Source: Spirosoma sp.
GTDB taxonomy: Bacteria > Bacteroidota > Bacteroidia > Cytophagales > Spirosomataceae
DNA length: 51,953 nt
Direction of reading: 5' to 3'
NCBI GenBank assembly: GCA_014377625.1
Contig: JACMPG010000349.1
Location: 1-51,953, forward strand
Part shown: positions 42,823 through 50,610 of the stretch, piece by piece
Layout: each line of letters starts with the position of its first letter
How positions within the stretch are numbered: position 1 is the first letter of the stretch
The notes under the pieces: generated by a model
The model's database searches: none
Seen by the model: only the letters and a program-made list of their open reading frames with translations
Told to the model about the DNA's origin: nothing
Program-made: the position numbers and the translations under genes

Positions 42823-43991
42823 ACCTTCAGATCAAGGCGTTGTGCCTGTTTTTGGGCCTTGAGAGCCAGTTCGGTAGCTAAGAAACAATGTTCCTGCGAC
42901 ATGGCCGTTTCGGTGCGGTTCAATACGTCGTTTACCAGTTGTTCGCCGTAGGGCAGCGGTTCTTTGGCGCAGTCCATGTAGCGGGTTTCTTTGCTGTCGG
43001 TGATGTAGAGATGGTTGCCCGTATTGTCGTGCACGCCGGGGTCGATGTTCTTCCGAATCTCGATGAACCCTTCCGTTCCCAGAATGGTCAGCCGCCCATC
43101 GCCCCAGGATTTTAGCCCGTCGGGTGTGAACCAGTCTACCCGGATGTAGCCCACGCCCCGGTCACCCCGCAGCATCACATCCCCAAAATCTTCGAGTCCG
43201 GGATATTGGGGGTGGTGTACATTACCAACTTCCGAGGCAACGATGTCGGCTTTTGTAGAGCCGGTAAAGAACAGAAACTGATCGAACTGGTGCGAACCGA
43301 TGTCGCAGATAATACCACCGTACGCCTTCTTCTCAAAAAACCACGCGGGTCTCACTTTCGGATTCATGCGGTGCGGCCCGAGCCCGATGGTCTGGATCAC
43401 CTGACCGATAGCCCCCGCCTTCACCAGTTCGCCCGCCTTAACTGTGGCCCGATTCTCGAGCCGTTCGCTGTACATGATGGAGTAAATCTGCTTCGTGGCT
43501 TTCTGTACCCGGCGCACCTCGGCCAGTTGCTCCAGCGTAGTAATACCCGGTTTGTCGGACATATAATCTTTGCCCGCCTTCATGACCCGAATGCCGAGCG
43601 GGGCGCGGTCAACGGGAATGCCCGAACTCAAGACGAGCTGAATGGATTTGTCGTCCAGAATTTCCTGCTCACTGCGGACCAGTTTAGCTTGTGGGTACCG
43701 TTTGGCAAAAGCCGCCACCAGGTCGGCCTCCGGTGCGTAGAAGGAAACTAACTCGCCCCCACCGCGCGTAACGGCGTCTGTCTGACTATAGATATGACCG
43801 TGATTGATGCCAATTACCGCAAACTTAATGCGCGGGGCCAGTGCGTGACCAATGACCGGGCCTGCCGATGTCAGCGTTGGCACAGCCGTTGACAACACAG
43901 CCGCCGGTAGCGCTGGGGCAATGACCAGTCCGGCAGCAGTGGTGATGGATTCTTTTAAAAAGGTACGGCGGTTAGCGTTTGCCTTGTTCAT
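42819..43991 (-). CDS. Tat-exported Gfo/Idh/MocA-family oxidoreductase
   Basis: A ~390-residue NAD(P)-type oxidoreductase. The N-terminal Tat signal is NRRTFLKESITTAAGLVIAP. The Rossmann part begins IKFAVIGINHGHIYSQTDAV, where the usual GxGxxG is replaced by GINHGH, so cofactor binding may be unusual. YMSDKPGITTLEQLAEV is the place of the family's EKP motif, and GGIICDIGSHQFDQFLFFTG is the substrate-side helix with conserved His and Asp. I chose the ATG at 43991; ATGs at 44009 and 44021 exist, but the last lies inside an intergenic repeat. It overlaps thuA by four bases. Exported members of this family act on sugars or their keto derivatives; the substrate is unknown. Confidence 0.85.
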   Translation of the reverse strand: MNKANANRRTFLKESITTAAGLVIAPALPAAVLSTAVPTLTSAGPVIGHALAPRIKFAVIGINHGHIYSQTDAVTRGGGELVSFYAPEADLVAAFAKRYPQAKLVRSEQEILDDKSIQLVLSSGIPVDRAPLGIRVMKAGKDYMSDKPGITTLEQLAEVRRVQKATKQIYSIMYSERLENRATVKAGELVKAGAIGQVIQTIGLGPHRMNPKVRPAWFFEKKAYGGIICDIGSHQFDQFLFFTGSTKADIVASEVGNVHHPQYPGLEDFGDVMLRGDRGVGYIRVDWFTPDGLKSWGDGRLTILGTEGFIEIRKNIDPGVHDNTGNHLYITDSKETRYMDCAKEPLPYGEQLVNDVLNRTETAMSQEHCFLATELALKAQKQAQRLDLKV

Positions 43992-44013
43992 GGTTAGTGA
44001 TTTTGTCATAGTG

Positions 44014-44098
44014 TTTGTCATGCTGACGAAGGAAGCATATCTATGAGTAGAGCGTTTTGTTGCTACGTAGAGATGCTTCCTTCGTCAGCATGACAGAA
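44014..44098. repeat. Palindromic intergenic repeat, long form
   Basis: The arms at about 44014-44042 and 44069-44098 share GTCATGCTGACGAAGGAAGC and its reverse complement with the copy at 33415-33519, but have a different centre. It fills the gap between two oxidoreductase genes and reaches into the farthest upstream ATG candidate of the downstream gene. Confidence 0.78.
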
Positions 44099-44105
44099 AA
44101 AACCG

Positions 44106-45491
44106 TCAATGGTCCTTGCTTTTCTTAGCCAGTTCCAGAGCCTGAGTGGTCGTATAATATTTGGCCAGCATGTTGGGGACCTCCCAGACCGGGAGTTTAC
44201 CCGCTTTCAGATACGTTAAATACCGCTCCGTTACCTGGCCGAAGTGAGCTTCATGACCGTTTTTGTATTTCTCCGGGATGATGACTTCCCAGCCGGTTTT
44301 CAGCTTTTTAAGGCCAATGCCGGGGTACTGCTGCTGCATGGTTTTGATGGCACCCGTCAGCGCGGTGGCGTAGGCATCATTTTCCTGGATGGGTTCAATG
44401 TACAGCGTGGGTTTGTACTGCTGTTCGGCTCCCTGCCGGATTACCATGTTCGCTTTGGTACCGCGCATAATGGAGTAGTGCGTATCGCCCGCGCCTTCGG
44501 GAGCCTGATACGCCCACGTTACCGACACTTTGGCGTGAACGCCCCGCAGCTGGTAGTTGATTTCTCCGTTGCTGTATACGTGCAAAACACCATCGCTGCC
44601 CACGTCTTTTTTCAGATAATCCGGGAAGTCGGGCAGGTTGGTGATCGTTTTGAACTGCTCACGGGTCATGTCGGTCGTCCACCGGCGGGCGTTGGTCAGG
44701 CGGATATCTTTTTTGTAGTCAATGATCTGCGCCGGGAAACACTCCCACTGCACCAGATCAACCAGGTGCGTAGTTACGTCCACGATCCCTTCGCCCTGCT
44801 GGGCCACGTCCATGAACCAGCAGGGCCGCTGCAATACACTCCCCGACACGTACTTATAAAAATGGTGTACGCTTTCTTTTGTCACCGCCGGATTATCCGG
44901 TGTTCCTTTTTCGAGCGTACCGAACAAAGCGGGCAGTAGCGAAAACTCGCGCTGTAGCAACGTCGTGATCTCCGACCGTTCGGTCATGATGTCGTAGAGC
45001 AGGACATTCTTTTGGGCTGCGGTGGCAAAGGCGGCTTTTAACTCATCAAAATACCGCGTGTCGATCACCATCGGTTTATCGGCCAGCACGTTGAACCCCG
45101 CCCCTACCGACTTGCTGATGTACTCGGTTTTGATGCGGTTATTCCCGGCCATCACTACTACATTCCCTTGCCGTTCAGCCAGCATTTTTTCGAAATAATC
45201 GGGACCCGTATAGACCTGCTCCTGCCAGTGCGTGGGGTTATCGGCGCGGTTATTATACGACTCGATTCGGGCCAGATGCAACTTCACATCGGGCGAATCG
45301 GGCGCGTAGACCTGTACTACCGGACTGACCTGTGGGTATGAGCTTTTCTGCACCAGTGCCGCGTGAAAATGACCGGGGTCCAGCGTAATCAGCCGGACAG
45401 CCGCGTTCTGGGGTGGGTTGGTCTGGGCAATGGCCGACGGGGCAAGCAGGGGCAACATGAGGCAGGCAAAACGGGTTATGGAAACGTTCAT
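44106..45491 (-). CDS. Exported oxidoreductase with Gfo/Idh-like fold and putative oxidoreductase C-terminal domain
   Basis: A 461-residue protein with a signal peptide (1-22, cleavage near AIAQT). The N-terminal part departs from normal Gfo/Idh proteins: RLITLDPGHFHAALVQKSSY takes the place of the dinucleotide loop, as in the family called putative oxidoreductase C-terminal. Then follow VVVMAGNNRIKTEYISKSVG and NVLADKPMVIDTRYFDEL, with the K-P pair of the EKP motif. The middle holds CWFMDVAQQGEGIVDVTTHL and VDLVQWE with conserved acidic and His residues, and the C-terminal domain includes EVIIPEKYKNGHEAHFGQVT. A secreted sugar oxidoreductase or lyase role fits the operon, but the reaction is unknown. 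Confidence 0.82.
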   Translation of the reverse strand: MNVSITRFACLMLPLLAPSAIAQTNPPQNAAVRLITLDPGHFHAALVQKSSYPQVSPVVQVYAPDSPDVKLHLARIESYNNRADNPTHWQEQVYTGPDYFEKMLAERQGNVVVMAGNNRIKTEYISKSVGAGFNVLADKPMVIDTRYFDELKAAFATAAQKNVLLYDIMTERSEITTLLQREFSLLPALFGTLEKGTPDNPAVTKESVHHFYKYVSGSVLQRPCWFMDVAQQGEGIVDVTTHLVDLVQWECFPAQIIDYKKDIRLTNARRWTTDMTREQFKTITNLPDFPDYLKKDVGSDGVLHVYSNGEINYQLRGVHAKVSVTWAYQAPEGAGDTHYSIMRGTKANMVIRQGAEQQYKPTLYIEPIQENDAYATALTGAIKTMQQQYPGIGLKKLKTGWEVIIPEKYKNGHEAHFGQVTERYLTYLKAGKLPVWEVPNMLAKYYTTTQALELAKKSKDH

Positions 45492-45514
45492 GCGAGTTGG
45501 TATTAGGTTATCGT

Positions 45515-45559
45515 TTTTCTGTCATTCCGCACCGGCGGACCGGTCGGAATGACAGAAAA
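45515..45559. repeat. Palindromic intergenic repeat, CATTCCG variant
   Basis: TTTTCTGTCATTCCGCACCGG pairs with CCGGTCGGAATGACAGAAAA across a few bases, with one bulged base. The TGTCAT ends and CCGG inner bases match the other copies, but the middle is changed on both arms together. It occupies the gap between two oxidoreductase genes. Confidence 0.75.
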
Positions 45560-45568
45560 TTTGCGTTA

Positions 45569-46984
45569 CTATCCTTTGGCACTGGCCATCATTTTTATGG
45601 CGTAGGGTGCACGCTGGGGCCGTGCCAGCAATGCGTTGGCTTCGGGATCGTTTTTGAACTGCTCCTTTTTCGGGTCCCAGTACAGATGACGGTCCAGTTT
45701 CATGGCGGCATGGTGGAGCAGACAGGCCGAGCAGGAACGGTGGCCAATTTCGGCGGGGGCAATAGGCTGTTTGCGGCTGACAACGCTCTCCAGCCAGTTG
45801 CCGTGGTGTTCTTTACTGACCGTCAGGTGAATCTCGTTGGGGCCGATTACCGATGTGAGTAATTTAGGATCGCTGGCGTCCAGTTTCTTGGCTGCGTTCC
45901 GCTTTTCGACAGGGTCGGTGGCCGTTACCGACGCATCGCCCCGCGATACGAAGATCCAGCCGTCGGTACCTTCGAACCGGATACCGTTCGGAATTTCGTT
46001 GCTGACAATCATATGCACCCCGTTTGCATACATGGCTTCGGTACGGAAAATGCCGTGTACATTCCACAAACCGCTCTTTGGGAAGTCGGCATGACCCCAG
46101 ATTTCGACGGGGCCAGTGCGTTCGGTGTCCATAGCCCAGTGGGCGGAATCAACGTGGTGGGCACCCCAGCCGGTAATCATCCCCGCCCCAAACTGCTCAC
46201 AACGGAGCCAGCCGGGCCGGTCGTAGCCGCTGTGCGGATGAACACGCTTTTCGGTATAATAGACCTCCGGTGTAGTACCCAGCCACATGTCGTAGTTCAT
46301 ATTTTTCGGTACCGGCATCTGCGGTTCTTCATTACCCGACGGGTCGCCCGGCAGGCCCACGTAGACGGTTTTTAGCTTTCCGATCCGTCCATTTCGGATC
46401 AGTTCGGCGGCATACCGGAACTGCTCCGACGACCGTTGCTGACTGCCCACCTGCACAATCTGCTTCGACTGGTTTACAGCATCGGCCATCATCCGACCCT
46501 CGGCAATGGTCAGCGACGCAGGTTTCTGAACGTACACGTCTTTTTGGGCCCGTACCGCATCAATCACGATGGGTGCGTGCCAGTGATCGGGCGTACTGAC
46601 CAGCACGGCGTCAATATCTTTGTTATTCAGCAATTCGCGGTAGTCGGTATAGACCCGAACACCGTCGTACTCTTTACCCGTCTTCTTTGTGTAGTAGCCG
46701 TTGACCAGCTTTTTGGCGTCTTCGGCCCGGTTGCTGTCCAGATCACAGACGGCCATGATCAGGGCGTTATCGTACTGCCAGACCCCCGGCATATCGTGAT
46801 CGCGGGAAATGCGCCCCGTGCCGATAGCGGCTACGTTGATGCGATTGCTGGGTGCGTTTTTGCCAAAGACCGACGCAGGTACAATGGTAGGAAAGCCGGT
46901 GATAACGGCGGTTGTCAGGGCACCCTGCGCAGACGTTTTCAAAAACTCACGTCGCGAAAATTCAGTTGATTTTAGTGGTTTCAT
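45569..46984 (-). CDS. Tat-exported Gfo/Idh/MocA-family oxidoreductase
   Basis: A 471-residue enzyme with a Tat signal (FSRREFLKTSAQGALTTAVI). The Rossmann motif is VAAIGTGRISRDHDMPGV near residue 52. DAVLVSTPDHWHAPIVIDAV and VQKPASLTIAEGRMMADAVN follow, holding the K-P of the EKP motif. PGWLRCEQFGAGMITGWGAH and HVDSAHWAMDTERTGPVE are the substrate-side helix. The C-terminus (RSCSACLLHHAAMKLDRHLY) is typical of planctomycete- and Bacteroidota-type exported members, which are usually 430-480 residues. It is the third oxidoreductase of the operon and lies 116 bases behind uxuA. The substrate is unknown; sugars or inositols are usual. Confidence 0.88.
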   Translation of the reverse strand: MKPLKSTEFSRREFLKTSAQGALTTAVITGFPTIVPASVFGKNAPSNRINVAAIGTGRISRDHDMPGVWQYDNALIMAVCDLDSNRAEDAKKLVNGYYTKKTGKEYDGVRVYTDYRELLNNKDIDAVLVSTPDHWHAPIVIDAVRAQKDVYVQKPASLTIAEGRMMADAVNQSKQIVQVGSQQRSSEQFRYAAELIRNGRIGKLKTVYVGLPGDPSGNEEPQMPVPKNMNYDMWLGTTPEVYYTEKRVHPHSGYDRPGWLRCEQFGAGMITGWGAHHVDSAHWAMDTERTGPVEIWGHADFPKSGLWNVHGIFRTEAMYANGVHMIVSNEIPNGIRFEGTDGWIFVSRGDASVTATDPVEKRNAAKKLDASDPKLLTSVIGPNEIHLTVSKEHHGNWLESVVSRKQPIAPAEIGHRSCSACLLHHAAMKLDRHLYWDPKKEQFKNDPEANALLARPQRAPYAIKMMASAKG

Positions 46985-47063
46985 GGCGTTCTTCCGAATG
47001 ATTCGTTTGATACTGAGTCGGTTTGCTAAATTAGTTTATAATATCCCCAAAAACAGATGCTTT

Positions 47064-47096
47064 CTTTCGTACCGACGTACCGGTCAGCATGACAAA
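47064..47096. repeat. Degenerate palindromic intergenic repeat
   Basis: The right arm, ACCGGTCAGCATGACAAAAA, matches the other copies. The left arm (CTTTCGTACCGACGT) has diverged and pairs only near the centre. It lies between uxuA and the Gfo/Idh gene and looks like a decayed member of the family. Confidence 0.55.
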
Positions 47097-47100
47097 AAAC

Positions 47101-48336
47101 TTATTCCGTGCATTTGTCTGTCAGTCCTCGCTCGATACCCAGCTCAAGCCCCCGCAATTCGGCCAGCGAACGTAGCCGCCCAATGGCCGAATAGCCGGGA
47201 TAGGTGGGTTTACCGGAGCGTAGATCGTCGAGCATCAGGTGGCCATGATCCGGTCGCATCGGAAGGGCCGGATTACCCATACCCGTTTGGATACGTCGCT
47301 GCTGTTCCTGTACCAGAGCACGTATCACCGCGTACATATCGACATCGCCGGTGAGGTGATCGGCTTCAAAAAACGCGCTGTACCAGAGGGCGTCGGGTGT
47401 TTCTGATCTGGTGGAGCGGAGGTGAACGAAATGGATGCGCTCACCAAACCGTTCGATCATACCCGGCAGGTCGTTGTCGGGCCGGATACCGAGCGAGCCA
47501 GTGCAGAACGTAATGCCGTTGGCCACCACATTGCAGGCCATCATGAGCTGGGCCAGATCGGCTTCGGTACTGACCACGCGCGGCAAGCCCATCAGCGGTC
47601 GGGGCGGGTCATCCGGGTGGATACACAAGTTTATCCCCACTTCCTGCGCCACCGGAGCCACTTCTCCGATGAAGTAATACAGGTTTTCGCGCAGTTCGGT
47701 GTCACCAATGGCTGCGTAACCGTCGAGCAATTCCTGAAACGTATCGAGCGAAAAGGCATCGGTGGCGCCGGGCAATCCCAGCAGTACGGTGTTGCGCAGG
47801 TCGATGATCTGTTGGGGCGTCATCCGGTCAAACTGCTCGTGGGCGGTTTGTGTGAGGTCGGGACCGTAATCAGCTTCGGCACCGGGTCGTTTCAGGATAC
47901 AGAGGTCAAACACGGCAAAATCCTGCCAGACGAACCGCAGGGCCAGCGAGCCGTCCGGCATTTCGTAATGCAGATTCGTGCGCGACCAGTCCAGCACGGG
48001 CATGAAGTTGTAGCAGACCGTTTGAATACCGCACGAGGCCAGATTTTTCAGTGACTGTTTATAGGCGTCGATGTATCGGTCACGCTCCGGCAGCCCTTTT
48101 TTGATAGCCTCGTGTACGGGCAGGCTCTCTACCACGGCCCACTGCAACGGCACGTAGCGGTCGTTATGCTGTTCAATCAGCCGGATGCGTTCCAGTACCG
48201 CCGTTACGGGCCATACCGTACCGACCGGAATCTGGTGCAGAGCCGTGACCACCCCGGTACAACCCGCCTGCCGGATATCCATGAGCGAGACGGGGTCCTG
48301 CGGCCCAAACCAGCGCATTGTTTGCAGCATTCCCAT
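47101..48336 (-). CDS. uxuA: D-mannonate dehydratase UxuA
   Basis: A 411-residue cytoplasmic enzyme that dehydrates D-mannonate to 2-keto-3-deoxy-D-gluconate in hexuronate breakdown. The start QTMRWFGPQDPVSLMDIRQA and GCTGVVTALHQIPVG are near-diagnostic. Metal and catalytic regions follow: CIHPDDPPRPLMGLPRVVS near residue 235, CTGSLGIRPDNDL, IHFVHLRSTRS near 305 and MRPDHGHLMLDDL near 360. Length is close to that of E. coli UxuA (394). It is 13 bases behind the transporter gene and heads the oxidoreductase operon. With the SDR as possible fructuronate reductase, it would make the last uronate-specific step; uronate isomerase is not in this window. Confidence 0.94.
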   Translation of the reverse strand: MGMLQTMRWFGPQDPVSLMDIRQAGCTGVVTALHQIPVGTVWPVTAVLERIRLIEQHNDRYVPLQWAVVESLPVHEAIKKGLPERDRYIDAYKQSLKNLASCGIQTVCYNFMPVLDWSRTNLHYEMPDGSLALRFVWQDFAVFDLCILKRPGAEADYGPDLTQTAHEQFDRMTPQQIIDLRNTVLLGLPGATDAFSLDTFQELLDGYAAIGDTELRENLYYFIGEVAPVAQEVGINLCIHPDDPPRPLMGLPRVVSTEADLAQLMMACNVVANGITFCTGSLGIRPDNDLPGMIERFGERIHFVHLRSTRSETPDALWYSAFFEADHLTGDVDMYAVIRALVQEQQRRIQTGMGNPALPMRPDHGHLMLDDLRSGKPTYPGYSAIGRLRSLAELRGLELGIERGLTDKCTE

Positions 48337-48349
48337 TCGTATTACTCAA

Positions 48350-49687
48350 TTAGCTAACCACCTGCCGATGCCGGAAAACAAACACGTACAGGGCTCCCCA
48401 GGCAATGAGGTAGGCCAGTCCGGCAATGTAGAAGATAATATAGTAGCCCTGCGACAGGTTGTCCAGCGCTTTATAATAATCCAGAATACGCCCCACAAGC
48501 AGCGGAAACAGGCTTCCCCCCAGCGTTCCGGCCATAGTGCCGAACCCGACCACGCGGCTGATTACCTGCTTGGGAAACTGATCGGCGGCAACGGTGAAAA
48601 TATTGGCCGACCAGGCCTGGTGGGCCGCTACGGCCAGCGACAGAATGGCCACCACCGGCCACATGCTGTTCATCTGGCTGATGAGCATAACCGGCGTAAC
48701 GCAAATGGCAAACAGACCCATGGCGTACTGCCGCGCCCGCGTAGGATTCCAGCCCCGTTCAATCAGCGTAGATGACAGCCAGCCCCCACCCACACTGCCG
48801 ATGGTAGCCGCCAGATAGATCATAATCAGGGGGGCGCCCAGCGTTTTCAGATCGAGGTTATAGATACTGGCCAGGTAAGACGGGAGCCAGAACAGGAAAA
48901 ACCACCAGATGGGATCGGTCAGAAGTTTCCCCGCCATGAATCCCCAGATGGCCCGGTTTTTAAAAATAGGGTAACTGATGGGCGTCTCTTCGGTCAGGAC
49001 ATCGGTAGATGCGGCATCGGAAGTGATATACGCCAGCTCCGACGGGCTGACGCGCCTATGCCGGTTGGGAACTTCGTAAAAAAACCACCAGAACACAATC
49101 CAGATGAAGCCCAGCGCACCCGTTGCAATGAAGGCCATCTGCCAGCCTGCCACCAAAGCGATCCAGGGTACCACGGCGGGGGCAACAACAGCCCCAATGT
49201 TGGCCCCGGAATTGAATACGCCAACGGCGAGTGCCCGCTCCCGCTGGGGGAACCACTCGGCCACTACTTTAATAGACGCTGGAAAGTTACCCGCTTCGCC
49301 AATCCCCAGCAGAGCACGGGCCACCAGAAAGCCAGCGGTTCCACCCGCCAGCGCGTGCCCCATAGCCGCCAGACTCCAGACCAGAATGGCACCAATATAG
49401 CCCAGCTTCGTACCTACCTTGTCGATGAGGTAGCCCGCCAGCAGCGTGGTGCCACCGTAAAAAACCGTAAACACCATTACGATATTGCCGTAGTCCGATT
49501 CGGTCCAACTGAACTCCTTTTCCAGGATTGGCTTCAGTAAACTGATTACCTGACGATCCAGGTAGTTGATCGTTGTGGCGAAGAAGAGAAGGGCTACTAT
49601 TACCCAGCGGTACTGACTGCGCCGGTCGGAGAGGGGAGCGGAGCCGGCCCTGTAGCCGGCCTGCCCGAGTTTCGTAGATTCTATCAA
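48350..49687 (-). CDS. exuT: MFS transporter of the anion:cation symporter family (hexuronate type)
   Basis: A 445-residue inner-membrane transporter with about 12 helices. INYLDRQVISLLKPILEKEF near the N-terminus and ALLGIGEAGNFPASIKVVAE after the third helix are hallmark segments of ExuT-like hexuronate symporters, as is WFPQRERALAVGVFNSGANI. The first gene of the uxuA operon should supply its substrate, so glucuronate or galacturonate is likely. No ATG precedes the first membrane helix in frame; the best start is the TTG at 49687, and an ATT lies one codon upstream. The upstream region contains two overlapping palindromes (49880-49914) that may control the operon. Confidence 0.87.
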   Translation of the reverse strand: MIESTKLGQAGYRAGSAPLSDRRSQYRWVIVALLFFATTINYLDRQVISLLKPILEKEFSWTESDYGNIVMVFTVFYGGTTLLAGYLIDKVGTKLGYIGAILVWSLAAMGHALAGGTAGFLVARALLGIGEAGNFPASIKVVAEWFPQRERALAVGVFNSGANIGAVVAPAVVPWIALVAGWQMAFIATGALGFIWIVFWWFFYEVPNRHRRVSPSELAYITSDAASTDVLTEETPISYPIFKNRAIWGFMAGKLLTDPIWWFFLFWLPSYLASIYNLDLKTLGAPLIMIYLAATIGSVGGGWLSSTLIERGWNPTRARQYAMGLFAICVTPVMLISQMNSMWPVVAILSLAVAAHQAWSANIFTVAADQFPKQVISRVVGFGTMAGTLGGSLFPLLVGRILDYYKALDNLSQGYYIIFYIAGLAYLIAWGALYVFVFRHRQVVS

Positions 49688-50187
49688 AATAAGGTGAACG
49701 GTTATGTAGCGTAGCGTCGGCTGCCAGATGCCCCAGCCAACTGAGGTCTTTTTAGGTAAAGACCGTTTCTGGTATACTTACCCATCTTCCCCTTCAATTT
49801 ACCCCTTCAATAAGTGAACAGCTGGACTTGCGAACCAAACAGTCAGGTCCGTTAACTTATAAGCCTGAAAACGATCACGAAAAGGTTACCTTTTCTTAAC
49901 GACCACTAAGAAAAGTAATAAATACTAACATTGTACAGGGCTGTCTCGTAAACGACATAAGGGTAAAATACAATTTTTGAGATAATCGAAATCGACTCAT
50001 ACCGCATAGAACGGTATAAAGTACTTACCTACTTAAAAACTTCCTAAACTGGTGGCCGGTGTTCCGATGCCCCAAATGTGACGACATCTGCCCCAAAACT
50101 GACAGGGCCTCTATAGCAATCGCCAGACCTTTGACATGGCCAAAGCGGATACTCCGCCGGTCAAGTCCTCTAACTGGTTTATCACTC
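49688..50187. other. Divergent promoter region of the uronate operon and the small lipoprotein
   Basis: About 500 bases between divergent genes, AT-rich between 49790 and 50045. It should hold the promoter of the minus-strand transporter/uxuA operon. The palindromes at 49880-49914 are the only clear structure. The reading frame of the lipoprotein is open back to an ATG at 50059, but the first 43 residues lack protein-like character. Confidence 0.5.
49880..49914. promoter_or_regulatory. Two overlapping palindromes upstream of the uronate operon
   Basis: AAAAGGT-T-ACCTTTT (49880-49894) is a perfect 7-base inverted repeat around one base. It overlaps a second perfect one, TTTTCTTA (49891-49898) with TAAGAAAA (49907-49914). 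The shared TTTT can pair either way, so the two hairpins exclude each other. The site lies about 200 bases upstream of the transporter start. Confidence 0.4.
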
Positions 50188-50415
50188 ATGAAAACGCCTG
50201 ATTTCACCTCCGTTGTTGCCCGTTTCATTGGTTTAGCCATCGTGACATCAATGGGTCAGCTCGTCGGTTGTGCCTCTACCGACATCAACCCGGTTGCTAC
50301 GTCAACGGCTAAGAACAACCTTACCAACCCCTCACCTAAACCAAAAGAAGTCTGTCTGGACTGTATTGACACAACGCCAATCCATATCAACCGCAGCCCG
50401 GTTTCACCAAAATGA
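50188..50415 (+). CDS. Small lipoprotein of unknown function
   Basis: A 75-residue protein with a classical lipoprotein signal: MKTPDFTSVVARFIGLAIVT, then a lipobox LVGC with Cys28. The mature part is only 48 residues, rich in Asn, Pro and Thr, with a CLDC pair near residue 58 (KEVCLDCIDTTPIHINRSP). I recognise no family. The start is set by the signal peptide; an in-frame ATG at 50059 gives an unlikely Cys- and Arg-rich extension. It is followed after about 195 bases by the hybrid kinase on the same strand, but no link is evident. Confidence 0.55.
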   Translation: MKTPDFTSVVARFIGLAIVTSMGQLVGCASTDINPVATSTAKNNLTNPSPKPKEVCLDCIDTTPIHINRSPVSPK

Positions 50416-50610
50416 CGGCGCCTGTTTGGAGCCGCGATTGGGAGCGAAAACGTCTGCTCGGCAGGTACGAATCGTGCCTTACTGGCTGAACGACTGACTT
50501 CGCGCTACTTGCCGACAAGAGATTGATTGTCAGCAAACCATTACTTGCATTCCTGACCAGCTCAAGTAGCTTTGTCGAACCTGCCACTCCGTAAAACAGG
50601 CCTGATTTTC

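Noticed and set aside
33415-47096. The recurring GTCATGCTGACG units as a CRISPR array
   Set aside because: The copies are palindromic, kilobases apart and separated by genes; there are no regular spacers and no cas genes.
47422-48054. A 210-residue open frame on the plus strand inside uxuA
   Set aside because: UxuA motifs are intact on the minus strand over the same bases, so this is a shadow frame.
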